A DNA stretch of 64,000 nt from Cyanoderma ruficeps (Eukaryota; Chordata; Aves; Passeriformes; Timaliidae), in NCBI GenBank assembly GCA_008694505.1, contig VZDJ01007747.1, positions 12,358,400-12,422,399 on the forward strand, given 5' to 3'. The position numbers were made by a program, and so were the translations under genes. The notes below the pieces were generated by a model. That model worked only from the letters and a program-made list of their open reading frames with translations. It was not told the origin of the DNA and did not search any database. This document shows, one piece after another, positions 41,701 through 52,636 of the stretch. Every line of letters starts with the position of its first letter. The stretch's first letter is position 1.

Positions 41701-42405
41701 CATTTCTCTTACAATCCAGTAGATAGTAAAATGACAGTTTGGAACCTCAATCACCTTTTGCTATTTCAAATATTTAAGAACCAAAACTAGCAATTAATTT
41801 TCTTCCTTACACATTTTAAAATTCTTTCGCAACTGCTACTAAGCTCACTATACAGGCTTATAAGGAACCTCCTGAAGGACTGTAAAGATACACATGCTGG
41901 GAATTATGCAAAATATGAATTCACTAGAAGTTAGTGGACACATTTTATGGAAAATTACACATATCCTTTGCTAGCCTAAATTTTACAGACCTTTTCAATC
42001 TTTAAAATGCCCTTCTACCCTTGAACAGAAAAGATTAGTCAAAATTCAATGAACATAATGAAACACAAACCCACTTGAAATAGTCTTATGGATCAAACCA
42101 AAACATCTTCATAGCCCAATATTCACCTTTCAAAAAAGGGATCATTAATAGACACCTCTAGATGTAAAATGATGAATATAGCTCACTATAGCCTGAATTT
42201 TCAAACAAATTTAATCTGTAGCACTCTAAAAAATTTCTTGGAGCCCTCTTACCTCCTTTTAAAGAAAAAAACCCAAATAACAAAACAATCCTTTGCTATC
42301 TGCCACTTACCTAGCACCACTAAGGCTGGCTTCAGTTGTAGATTAAACACCACAGTCACCAGTTAAACAATATCAGGTTTCAGCAGTGTCAGACTAATTC
42401 TATGA
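38757..42405. other. Unique AT-rich noncoding sequence
   Basis: No gene or repeat is recognisable. The 107-codon ORF at 40170-40493 has an overlapping ORF of similar length on the other strand and matches nothing known to me. An AT-rich stretch of TATTATAAT-type words lies at 40700-40730. Confidence 0.5.
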
Positions 42406-42407
42406 TC

Positions 42408-44015
42408 ATTGCTGGTGGTGCTGTGCCTCATGTGCCCTAGGACACAAGTGGCCCACCTGGCTGCCAAGGCAGAGATTCAACTTGCTGTTGATCAGGACGC
42501 TCAGAAGAATTTCTGCAGTGCTGCTCTCCAGCCTCTTGTTCTCTAGTCTATCTGTACATCCAGGGTTGCCCCTCCCCACATGCAGAGTCCAGCACCTGCC
42601 CTTGTTAAACTTTATACACTTGGTGATTTTCCAGCCCTCTATTTTATGCACATCCCTCCTCAGGGCCTCTCTGCCTTCAAGGGAGTCAACAACTCCTCCA
42701 AATTTACTATCATCTGCAAACATACTTACTACTCCTTCAAGTCCTGCATCCAAATTGTTTATGAAGATGCTGAAAAGCACTGGCCCTACAGTGGAGCAAT
42801 GCAGCAACGGACCTGATGTTATCACATCACAGTAACCTCCTTTGTGCTCAACCCATGAGACAGTTCCTCACCCATCGCATGATGTGTTTACTCAGCTGAA
42901 TAATTTTGGTCAGAGGGATACTATAAGAGACAGTACAGAATGCTTTAGTGAAATATCAAAAGATCACATAAGCTGGCTTCCTTTGGTCTGCTGCATGGGT
43001 TACATTTTCATAAAAAGAAATCAGGTCTGACAAACAGAACTTTAATGAAGCCGTATTGGCTCTGACCAATGACTGTTATCTTTTAGGTGATTTCCAATAC
43101 CCCCCAGAATAATCTTCTCCATAATTTTACCAGTCACTGAAATGAGAATGACAGGCCGGGAACTTCCAGGGTCATTTTTCTTGCCCTTCTTTTAAACCGG
43201 AACAACTGTTTCCATTGAACTGGGGCCTCTCCAGATTTCCAAGACCATTCAAAAATTATCCAGCAAGGCCTTGTAATGACATCAACCAGCTCTTTGAGTA
43301 TTGTCAGATTAATTCCATCAGGGCCCATAAATTTACAGGGACCCAGGTTGGGCAGCAAATTCCACACAAGTTCAGAATCAACAGGAAGTTTATCAGTCTC
43401 ACCGCCATGATCCTGCTGCTCAGGATGATGGGTTGATGTAATTTCTACACTGCCTTTTGACGTTAATATATTTAAAAAACTTTTTTTATTGTCCCCCATC
43501 ATTCTCACCAGCTTCAACTCCACTTGAGCTGTGGCCATACAAGTTTTCTCCCTCAACTGTCAAGCAGCATCTTCATGTGCCTTACATGTATGTGTATTTG
43601 CTTCCACCGGCCATATTCTTTCCTTTTTTTGCCTTATCTCCAAAAGAAAATTCCTGGTTAGCCAAGCTGGCTTTCTGCACCTCACCTTCTTGAGTTCAGG
43701 CAGTTTGGAATTGCAAGGGCCCATGCCTTTAGAAGGTGATGCTTAAAAACTGACCAGCACTGTTGGATCCCAACACCTTCAGAAGCACTTTCCCAGGGAA
43801 CCTCACTCCCTAGTTCCCTGAGAAGCCTCAAGTCTACTCTCATATCCAGCACTGAAGTTTTTTGGTACTGGCACTTTTTCTTCTGTCAACAGAGTTTTTA
43901 AACTCAATTGCTTTGTGGTCACTGTGAACAAGACAGCCACCAATCTCCATTTCATTCATCAGACCCACTCTGTTAACATCAACAAATCCATGAGGGCATT
44001 TTTTCTAACTTGCTC
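42408..44015 (-). mobile_element. CR1 LINE ORF2, reverse-transcriptase part
   Basis: This is the downstream portion of an old, long CR1 on the minus strand. The frame at 42825-42406 retains reverse-transcriptase motifs: 'FINNLDAGLEG', then 'MFADDSKFGG' with the F-A-D-D catalytic box, then 'LEGREALRRDVHKIEGW'. Further upstream (43556-43134, minus) is 'MGPDGINLTILKELVDVITRP', which matches the CR1 palm-entry segment ending in the SRP-like motif region. Several frameshifts and stops separate these pieces, so no protein is made. The 3' UTR and tail are missing on the left side. The element continues beyond the nested LTR at 44562-44920. Confidence 0.93.
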
Positions 44016-44021
44016 CCTTGG
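44016..44021. repeat. Target-site duplication of nested LTR, left copy
   Basis: CCTTGG immediately precedes the LTR terminus TGTTGTGG. The identical hexamer lies at 44556-44561 on the other side. Six-base duplications are typical of alpha/betaretrovirus-like integrases in birds. Confidence 0.93.
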
Positions 44022-44555
44022 TGTTGTGGCAGGCCTCTTGATTGAGGGTAGAAATAAACCAAGATACAGACTTCTTGTCTACCACAGCATGGTTTATTCG
44101 TCTTTACAGCTCAGCCACCCTGACTCCAACTATTCATTGACTCTGACTACAGCAAGCTTCTATGTAGGTTTCCCTTGCAGCCTCTGACTGCTGGTTATTT
44201 CCTGCTAAACTATAACTGCATGTATTAGTTTCTAGACTCTGACTGCAGGCTTTTACCTGGCTAGACTATAACTGCAGGTTTCAACAACAGGCTCTAACTG
44301 CAGACCCCGATTGACATCACAGCAGGAATTCTCTCTGCCCAGGATGATGATGATACTGCTTCCTCATGATCCTCTCATTCCCTCTTCCTTAAAGTTCCTC
44401 CTCCTTTATGAACTTCCCCTCACCAGATAACCCACTCCCTTTTATCACACTTATCTTTATTGGCTATAGCTGTGACTCATCAGGGGAAAGACTGTATTGG
44501 GTAATTAACCCAATATCTGTTACTTATCACGTCACCAGCATTCCCTTCTCCCACA
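44022..44555 (-). mobile_element. Solo LTR nested in CR1 (534 bp)
   Basis: On the minus strand the element begins TGTGGGAG and ends CCACAACA, so it has the canonical TG...CA ends with short inverted termini. It is bounded by perfect 6-bp duplications (CCTTGG) and splits the CR1 reading frame: CR1 sequence stops exactly at 44556 and resumes at 44015. An AATAAA polyadenylation signal on the minus strand lies at 44098-44093, about 70 bases before the 3' end, and a TATA-like GATAAAAGG at about 44446-44437. No primer-binding site or internal region follows, so it is a solo LTR left by recombination. The 6-bp duplication suggests a class II (ERVK-like) retrovirus. Its orientation matches the host CR1. 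Confidence 0.92.
44141..44303. repeat. 28-bp-period repeats inside the LTR
   Basis: Six copies of a 13-mer of form CTCTGACTGCAGG or CTATAACTGCAGG start at 44141, 44182, 44210, 44237, 44266 and 44292. The last five are spaced 28, 27, 29 and 26 bp, and the CTCT- and CTAT-type versions alternate. The unit may be a repeated factor-binding site in the LTR; this is inference. Confidence 0.85.
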
Positions 44556-44561
44556 CCTTGG
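44556..44561. repeat. Target-site duplication of nested LTR, right copy
   Basis: CCTTGG directly follows the LTR terminus CCCACA and matches 44016-44021 exactly. After this copy the CR1 sequence resumes. Confidence 0.93.
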
Positions 44562-44920
44562 TACCTGGGCCATGAAGTTATCCAAATTCCTTAGGAATCT
44601 TCCAGACCTGTTTGTTCCAGCTATGTGATGCTCCCAGTTAACTTCTGGCAAGCTGAAGTCTTCCATAAGGACAAGGGCATTTGATTTGGAGTTATCAAAG
44701 AATAACTCCTTGGTGTCATCATCCTGGCTAAGTGGTCTAAAATCGACTTCCACAATGACATCCACATTACTTGTTTGTCCCTTAATCCTTACCTCGAGAC
44801 TCTCAAGCGTGCCACTGCCAACTGTAAGCTCTATTTTTGTTGAGTTCAAATTCTGTACTACAGTGGTGTATGAGTTGTCTCCTGGTGTCATCCCTATGAC
44901 TTAAGTATCTTGAGGGAGAG
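44562..44920 (-). mobile_element. CR1 LINE ORF2, endonuclease part
   Basis: This is the 5' continuation of the CR1 at 42408-44015. The open frame at 44891-44532 (minus) shows the C-terminal half of the apurinic-type endonuclease, with 'FRPLSQDDDTKELFF', then 'ALVLMEDFSLPEVNWEHH' (family form LMGDFNLPEVNW; here G-D-F-N is E-D-F-S, so a conserved position is altered), then 'AGTNRSGRFLRNLDNFM'. The frame then runs into LTR sequence and stops. The 5' end near 44920 is approximate; the start of ORF2 and ORF1 are missing. Confidence 0.93.
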
Positions 44921-47900
44921 GGGGGACAGCATGCACATAGTAAACTTCAAACTCTTTTCATTTGAATTAAACATAGTACTGCAGTATTATTTTTGAGCTT
45001 TTCCTCTTTCATGTGTTTAGACTTTTTACTTTCAAAAATTATTCCTTTTACTTTCAACAGGAACCTGCTTAGGAATGCTCAACTTATTTCTCCTCACATT
45101 TTAGAAAGGTCCCTGGTATCTAAAAGCATCTTAGCTATTTATTGGGCCCTTCTAATTCCCACTTTAAAATTTTAATCCCTACATAACCACTACTAAACTG
45201 AATGGGTGGATTATTCCTACAAAGATTTTGAATTTAAATGTGTTACTACTAACATATATACAACTCCTCATAGACCCCTTTTCCTAACTGCATCTCAAAC
45301 TAGACCTTGTATACTGCTCAAGGCTAAAATAGAGAGATACTGATATCTTTTCAGTTCCATTAACAGTGATTCTGAAAAGCAACCATTTATGAAATTTAAA
45401 TGTCCGCATCATCATCCATCAGAACACTCATTTAGTCAAAATAAGCACTTTGCATAATTTTTTAAACATCTGCATTTCATGCTTTTTAAACAGTAGATTT
45501 TTTTGGTTATAAAGAATACACTGTATTTCAAAGATATTAAAAAAAAGCACACTGCACCCTACTGCAATTTACATTGAGAACAAAGCTCCAAACCCTAAAT
45601 GAGTCACACAGAATTTTTTTAAAGCCTTTTAGAATAAAATTTTTAACCAATGTTTCACTTAAAGGGTGATAAAACATGAACTATAACTTGAACAATCCTG
45701 TTGTTACCAAAGTTTGTTTCCATTGTTAAGGCAACTGCCTATTTCCTCCAACTAGCAACAATAACAACCACACATGATTTTAGACAAAACAATATGATAG
45801 CTTGCCCAGTTAGAAGAACAAAATGGTCTGCTTTTACCAAACAGACAGTGTAAAGCCAGTGGTACCCAGGTACAATGGTGACCCAGTGGGTAGAAGTAAT
45901 TACATATTGGGGAAGACAAGGATGGAGATGAGGAAGGATCAAGATGAATCAACAAGAAACAATACCAGCAAAATTGAGAGAAGTCAGGGAATAAGAGAGC
46001 TGACACATGCAGACAAGCTACTGGTCATTAGGTTTGGCTGGTTTCTCTTATTCATGTTTATGAATGCTTTTTTGTGTTTTGCAGGTGTCTGCAATGGCTG
46101 CTGTCCCTGCAATGTGTGTGGTTGTGTCTGTATATGTGTGTGCCCACAGGGAAGTAGCCTGGCTAGAGACTGCCTGCAAACAGAGAGAAGCTGCCACCTT
46201 GCATCTAGCAAGGTTCATTGGATTCAGCTACCATCAAAACAAGTCATAATATTTTAACTCTGAACTGGCTAAAACTAACTTCTTTAATTTTGTGGCTTCC
46301 TCTATCACTAAATAGGAGGAAAAATGAAAATAGTCATATGATCTTGTGTATCTTCTATATTGTTTTTCTCCCTCATCAGTTTACCAGAGAAATATTGAAC
46401 AATTATTTGATTATTTAAACACACTAGAATAGCTATAATATCATTCAAAAAGGGAAATAAAAAAGTAAATTTCCAAGTCATTTAAAACGAATGTAAGCAC
46501 TACTTTATGCAGTATCTATAGGTTTGAAGAATCAGGACAGAACAAGGTATGAGTTGATTATAATCTGTAACACAGAGATTTCGATTCCATCTGCCAAAAT
46601 AAATGATGGCCAACTACTCTGCTCAAATAGCACACCAATAAACTCGAATATGTCAATACATTTTGAAGCAAGCATCCACAATCCTTTTGGAAATTCTACA
46701 AGGAATTTCGCAGTTAATTCCATTGAGAGAGACAAACTATTTTGTATTATCAGTACAGCCCCATAGTTTCTGAAACAAATATATGCCTATCAACTTCAAA
46801 ACAGTGTTCAGGGGAATATATAAGAATATAATGAATTGTGAGAGTTTTTAGATTGGATTTTGTTTGAGTGTGCTGTGCTATAGGCCAACTTCTATTGATG
46901 ACTCTTTCTAATTTACTACAACAGCACTTTTTTAATCACAACAGGATGAGAATGCCCAACAGCTAAGACAGCATAAAAAGAAACACTCCAAGCATTCTAC
47001 ACCAAACTAAGCAAATCAACTTTTATTATTTATTGAGTTTGGTTGGTTAGTTGGTTTGGTTTCTTTTAACTTTGTTTCTTTATTTGCCAGGTCAATTTAA
47101 ATTGATAGCTCTACCAGTACTGGTGGAAAAGACAATTTTTACACAGTGCTCACGGAACGGTATTTTAACTACATTAATATCAACCCTCAAAACAAAACAA
47201 AACAAAACAAAAANNNNNNNNNNNAAAAAAACCCCAACAAAACCAAACAAACAAAACCCACCAACACCCCCCCCCCAAATTTACAGATGAGAGAGCAAAA
47301 TATTCATGCATTTTTCAGTAAAAGTGTAGTCTAATTTGATGCAATGCAAGTCCAGAATTAAGGTACCCGAAAAAAGCAGATAAAATGTTATCTTTAAAAT
47401 CTAGTAGATCTAGTAGATCATCTCATGCATCTCATTCTACATAACAAAACTAAGAAAGTTTGGAGATGAAGGCTAAAGATGAAGCAAGATGGATTTAACA
47501 TTAAAAAACCTAATTAACCCTCTCAGTCTATAGATAATTTTTCAAGTAACGAGACTCTAATGATTACCTTACAATGAGTGCAGGATCTTTTGACGTACAT
47601 GTGAAAATTCATCTAGAAGTGACTGATTCAATAAAGGTTGGCAAAGTTCTTTAAGAAATACAAGTATATAATGTACATTACATAAAAAGACAGCGTTCAC
47701 TACACAATATAGCAAGGATGTTTATGGAAGAAGCAAATGGGAGACACTGGTTATTGTATTCTATGATCCAAATTCTGTTGAAGGGAAATATGCACGTAAG
47801 ATTTTCCAACTAATTAAACATTGTTAAAACTCATATATCATGCAGAATCAGTGTATCATTTTAGAAGTTCAAAATTCTAGATCTTACTTAGAAATGTATT

Positions 47901-48859
47901 CAGTTCCCAATTCACACTCACTACTTACAGAAAGACTTTTACTGAACTCAAAAGAAGATTAATTTGTGGCCTAGCCTGCAACCACTGCATTTGAATAACT
48001 TCTCACTGAATTGCATGTCTAATTCACCTGTACTCAGTTGTAGAACCTGAGTCCTTGCAAGTTCTTCAAGACAGAATATACGTCTAATTCACTTTCTATA
48101 TTTTGGAAGGAAAAAACACGTATTTGAATAAGAAGAATTTAAAGATGCCACAGAAACTTCACATTGATAAAAGACAGAGAACAGAAGTAGATGATACTGG
48201 ATATTCAGCATGAATTTTTTTTTCTCGAATAGCCACTGAGCGTTTGCACGTGCTATGTAATTTGAAATTAATGCATCAGACTTGGGTACAATACAGTCCT
48301 TCTCTAACCTGTCTCCCTTGACACAGATCTAAGCAGGTATATATTTAAAGATTTTTTTTTGGGGGGGGATAAAATTGAACAGACTAAATATGATGTGCTA
48401 GTGTGCTACTTCAGGATTTGTGATAATAAAATGTCAAAGAACAAGCTGCAAGCTGGTTTTTTTGCTTGAGATACTCAAAGAATTAATTTTATGCTGGCAT
48501 ATACTGTAATTAGAAATAGCTCTGTGCATCATGATTAAACTAGTAGCTATGGAAACCAAAGCAGACTAGAATAAGTGTAAAAGGAGAATAGTGAATAAGC
48601 CAATCATAAAATTCCTTTAATCTGTTTATTTTTAATCCTTCTCGTAATGCAAATTGGAATACTAAGGGTCAATACTACTTTCTTTTTTTTAACCTTTGTA
48701 GGTTTGGAAAGAACAGTACTTTTTCCAAACTGCTTCCTAGGTATTACATCTTGTTTTCACTCCAGAACTTCTCTACCCACACAGTCTTAGGTGTTAAAAG
48801 CATACCATCTTTAATGATCCATTCTGTATTAAATAATTGTATATATTTATCCCTTTATG
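44921..48859. other. Unique noncoding sequence with simple repeats
   Basis: No gene is recognisable. A cysteine-rich ORF near 46.1 kb is produced by TGT/TGTG low complexity. GGTTT-type repeats lie near 47.03-47.07 kb, and an A/C-rich repeat with an N gap at 47.18-47.28 kb. A T9G9 run lies near 48.35 kb. Confidence 0.5.
47185..47276 (+). repeat. AAAAC simple repeat with 11-N gap
   Basis: A regular AAAAC array (from about 47188) runs into an 11-base gap of N at 47214-47224, followed by A/C-rich sequence and a run of C. The gap most likely reflects unresolved repeat length. ORFs through the gap are artefacts. Confidence 0.9.
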
Positions 48860-49930
48860 AAATGCAACCTCCGTGTTTTCAACAGCCGAAAATCTCCATG
48901 GTGCTCTACCCCCTTAGCTATTCTGATAGCCATCTGCTGAACATGTTCCAGTTTAGCCATCTCCCGATGGGTATGGAGGAAGGATGGATGTATCTCTGAG
49001 CTGTACTCACCTGATGCAATCTCAAGCACTGAATGAGGGGGAAGAATCACTTCCCTTGCTATGCAGGCTAAATGTACCGTGACCATCAAGCAGGCAGACA
49101 GCCTTCATGACAGGGCTGACTCATGTTTAAGTTCTCACTCAGCCCCCAGTCTTTTATGAAAGCTGTTCCATGGCATCACTAGCCTATGCTGCTGCATAGG
49201 GTTATGCCAACCCAGGTCTGTCTGTTCTTACCAAATTTCACCAGGTCCCTTACAGTCAGGTAGCTGAGGCCCTTTTGAATGCTATCTGTGTGTACAGCCC
49301 TGTGTATAGGCTGACTTGCTTTGCCACCCATTTTGCTGTCATTCACAAACAAAAGGGCACTTTCTCTGCCATCATACAGGTCAATGATGAAAGTGTTAAG
49401 CAATATCTGCACCAGTATCAGTCCCTAAAGTGCAGCCACTCCTTAGACATCATGCTGTACACCTCTGTCCTTTAAGACATACAGTGGAGCTGCTTTCCCA
49501 CCTATGTTGTGGCCAGCAGTCCATAATGCTTTAAGAAACCATGTCAAAATACTTGGTTAAGTCAAGGTAAATAAAATTGTTTACCTGCTGTACCCTCATC
49601 TACAGAGACAGGTGCCTCATTACAGAATGTAATCAGGTTAGTCAGACATGGTTTGTCCTCAGTAAAACCATGATAGCTGTTATGAATCGTATTATTTATT
49701 TTGTTGTGCCTAATAACGGCTTCCAGGAAGATTTATTTCATAATCTTCTCAGGAGCTGAGATGAGACTGTGCTGTGTACAGTTCTCTGGATACCCTTCCT
49801 TTCCCTCTTGAAAGTGGGCATATTAATTAGCATTCTCCAGTTACTGAAGACCTCTCATAATCACCATAATCTTAAAAGAAAGATAAGAAATAGCAATATT
49901 GAATACACATCCAGCAGTCTAGCTTGCTTA
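48860..49930 (-). mobile_element. Old, strongly diverged CR1 LINE
   Basis: Plus-strand text matches the complement of CR1 3'-half landmarks in order: 'ctgaacatgttccagtttag' (48938), 'tgagctgtactcacctgatg' (48996), 'cagggctgactcatgtttaa' (49111), 'tgctgcatagggttatgcca' (49189), 'aggtcaatgatgaaagtgtt' (49378), 'caaaatacttggttaagtca' (49545), 'aatcaggttagtcagacatg' (49631) and 'ctgagatgagactgtgctg' (49757). Substitutions and indels are many, so this copy is older than the CR1s at 23.4 and 31.5 kb. ORFs over it, including 49412-49179, are decayed reverse transcriptase. The right end is uncertain. Confidence 0.82.
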
Positions 49931-50678
49931 TATGAACCCTTAACTCAGTCTTCCTCTCACATAGTTAGAAATCCTCTCTCCCAGACTTTCCCAGGGGGCA
50001 CAGAGGTTTGGGAGGCTAGTGGCCAGAGGCCCAAAAAGATCACCTTAAGATTTTCAAATCTTAAAATGGAAAAACAGTAGGTATATTAGCTATATTACGT
50101 ATTAGCAAACTGCACCTGCCTTCAGACTGGGACAATTTATGACACTCAGTGTCAATATTTGGTACATTATTGGGCCATTAATACAAGAGAACTGTTCAAA
50201 AAGTACACTTTTCTCAGAAGATGACTGTAGAAGGGGATCTGGTCCAAGCCATTCTCTGGGTTATGGCAAGGGATGAATAAACATTAAAGAGATCATGCTT
50301 AATATCAGTACTTTTAGACAGACTTAAACATTTTTCTGCTATGAAAGAGCTGACATTGACCTGGTCAAAAAGTATTTAATTGTTGATCAGTATCATGCTT
50401 TGAAATGAAAAAATCCTACAATCAAATTAAAACCTTTTCTCCTCATTGCCCAAATAATACAAAAGCAGATAAATCTTACACTTCCAACTCTTTTTTCAAG
50501 AAAACATTTGGTCTAATAAGCTCAATTTCATCATTCTCAGCTAAGTGTTTTCCTGGGCTACTCCTCCTGCTGCCTCTCAACACCAATGCAAATATTCATA
50601 AAACAAAATATGAAGAATAACACTTTGAAGGACAGAGACTTTTTTTCCCCCCTGCTATTTCTAAATGGAGTTTTTGCT

Positions 50679-50938
50679 TCAAAATGTGCTTCCTACTATT
50701 ATATCTCCTCTACTGCATAGGGAAGGAATTTCTTCTAAAGGAAGAAAATCTACTAGAATGAGTGACAGGATCTCATTGACACTCATCATACTAGCATCAC
50801 TTGGGTGAGGAAAACTGTCACTATAATCATCCTTAAATTCAACATCTGTGTCCTGCATGGTGACTATATTCACCAGTTTTTCCTGCATTTGAAGTCACAC
50901 CTTCATCAGTAGAGACAAGTAATAATTTCTTTGGAACT
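50679..50938 (-). CDS. Candidate exon of unknown gene (or pseudo-exon)
   Basis: On the minus strand a strong splice-acceptor-like sequence (AACTTTTTTTTCCCAG, ending at 50939) leads into open sequence. One frame is open from the acceptor to about 50836. An overlapping second frame, open from 50888 to a stop at 50679, gives an acidic, non-repetitive peptide (including 'DVEFKDDYSDSFPHPSDASM' and a hydrophobic 'LSLILVDFLPLEEIP' patch). Composition is more protein-like than any other ORF in the window. The best frame does not begin at the acceptor, so either a frameshift separates the two, the true splice site differs, or it is chance. I do not recognise the protein. Confidence 0.22.
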
Positions 50939-51088
50939 CTGGGAAAAAAAAGTTACCAACAGAAACTGGATTTAGTTTTGCAACTGTATTTTCACAGCTG
51001 GAAGAGAAGAGAATGCAAAAGTCCATACCTACAAAAATATCCTGACTTGCCATGTCCCATGACCTATACAACTTTTAAACTGAGGAAA

Positions 51089-51120
51089 AATTTGAGATTT
51101 TTGAGGAAAAATCTCAAATT
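51089..51120. repeat. Perfect 14-bp stem hairpin, 4-base loop
   Basis: AATTTGAGATTTTT (51089-51102) and its exact complement AAAAATCTCAAATT (51107-51120) are separated by GAGG. The word tgaggaaaaat also occurs at 51081-51091, just before the stem, which suggests formation by template switching from a nearby direct copy. No transcript evidence is available. Confidence 0.92.
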
Positions 51121-51861
51121 ACTATCTTAACTATGTTATTGAAATAATTACAGTTTTAGAAGTCAGCTGAAAAATTTTTCCTCTCAGAATACAGGGATTC
51201 TGTTTATGAATCTAAGTGATTTGGGGGAGAAAAACAAACCAAAAAGACATCAGTAAAATGAATTAGTATTCAGGATAAAGAAATCTGTCTATATTTTTCT
51301 AAAGAAAAATGTCTACCTAGGATAGCTGTCTGTTTTGTTAAAGCCAGGAGTTCTCAACACACAAGTCACTAGCAAAGTATTTTCAGTATTATCAATATTT
51401 TTTCTCATTCCAGTATCAGTCCCTTTGTTCATTTACTCTATTACCCTCTCTTTCCCCATGCTAATAATTTCCATGATTGCACTAGCTTTCTCACACAGTA
51501 TCAAAGCACATCTGACAAAACCCTAATCGGTTTCACTATTAGCAACAGGATTCTCACAAAGCACAAAACTACTCAGGATGATATTACAAAAAGGGTTTGG
51601 GGTTTTTTCACACTTGAGAGCATTCTTCGTTTCTAAGATCACCAAAATATTGCATATTTCACAAACATCATTTTGGAACAAGCTTTCTTCAACATGCTCT
51701 CTTTACCTCCTTACTGGCAGTATATTTTTTCTTTACCAGAAAATCGATTACTGCAACTTTGTTGAGCCACTGTCTACCCAGCTCTGAAACAACAACTGGA
51801 CTGTTTCATGTGCTTATAAAGACAGAAACAATCACCATCCAGGACTATTTCTTTTGGGAAT

Positions 51862-51965
51862 TGTATTGGGTTTATGCAGCAAGGTTTTGTAGCAGGGCAG
51901 GGGTGCTACAGGGGGGCTTCTCTGAGAAGCTAAAAAGAGCTTTGGCTTTGTCCAATGGAAGCACT
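51862..51965 (+). mobile_element. 5' fragment of an ERV LTR
   Basis: The sequence TGTATTGGGTTTATGCAGCAAGG, followed by 'ttttgtagcagggcaggg', 'gctacaggggggcttctctg' and 'agaagctaaaaagagctt', resembles the start of a common passerine ERV LTR family (form TGTGTTGGGTTTATGTGGCAAGGTTTTGGTAGC...). Similarity fades after about 100 bp, so only the LTR's first part is present. Family assignment is from memory of LTR consensus text. Confidence 0.6.
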
Positions 51966-52022
51966 GTTTTTCATACAAACTGCATTCCTCTGTGAACTGA
52001 ACAGCTCTAATCAATCAGAAAA

Positions 52023-52046
52023 NAAGAAAGAAAGAAAGAAAAAAAA
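52023..52046 (+). repeat. GAAA microsatellite with an N
   Basis: Four GAAA-type units follow the ambiguous base at 52023 and grade into poly-A. The stretch sits about 60 bp right of the LTR fragment. Confidence 0.85.
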
Positions 52047-52302
52047 GGCTGTTTTTATGATAGGGCGGCAACTCGAGTGAAGATCAACAGTTTTGACTTC
52101 AAGAAATTCCTGTCTGAAATTAGGAACTGCGTTGTCTTCTGTGTCCAACTGCATGACGTGCTCTCCATCAGACCTTAAATTATCCTCCAGCTCTCCACCT
52201 GCAGGAGGCTGCGGAAAAAACAACCTCCCTTCAGTCCTCAAGGAAAAAGGATTTCCACTCACATTAAAAACAGATGACGTAATCCCTACTTTACTTTTTT
52301 TT

Positions 52303-52328
52303 CTCTCCCCCTCCCCCCCCCCCCCCCN
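52303..52328 (+). repeat. Pyrimidine tract ending in C15 and an N
   Basis: T and C bases lead into 15 consecutive C (52313-52327) followed by an N at 52328. Length is probably misassembled. Any reading frame across it is unreliable. Confidence 0.9.
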
Positions 52329-52595
52329 CGAGGGGTGGGGCGACGTTTCGTTTTGTTTTTCCAGAGAACAGAGATAAATATCACACGCTACTGGAAAGGG
52401 GAAGACAAAACCGAATAGAGCAGAGAAAACGCAGGACTCCAAGAGCCCATTTTTCCCAGCTGGGGTTCTGGCTTTGGCTGTGTTCCGCGGAGGAGCAGCT
52501 CCGCAGCGGCGTCCGTACCCGCACCCCGCGCACCCCGCGCAACCGCAGCCGCAGGGGGCCGCGCTCGCCACAGCGGGGACAAAGCGCCGCCGCGC

Positions 52596-52609
52596 GCGCC
52601 CCCTGCTGG
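52596..52609 (-). promoter_or_regulatory. CTCF-type binding motif
   Basis: On the minus strand the sequence reads CCAGCAGGGGGCGC, matching the CTCF core consensus CCASYAGRKGGCRS at every position. It lies within the CpG island, 28 bp left of the CRE. CTCF binds such sites at promoters and at chromatin loop anchors; the motif's orientation would make a loop extend to the left of the window. Occupancy is inferred. Confidence 0.7.
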
Positions 52610-52636
52610 CCGCGCCCCCCGGCAGCGCCTTCAGCA

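Larger units (their letters stand above)
49931..51861. other. Noncoding sequence around a candidate exon
   Basis: Apart from the candidate exon at 50679-50938 and the hairpin at 51089-51120, nothing is recognisable. Sequence near 49985-50045 could be a further continuation of the old CR1. Confidence 0.45.

Noticed and set aside
45823..46257. 144-codon ORF with nine cysteines in about 20 residues, behind a good splice-acceptor-like sequence (46065-46085)
   Set aside because: The cysteines come from TGT/TGTG low-complexity DNA. There is no disulphide-fold spacing I recognise and no supporting second exon.
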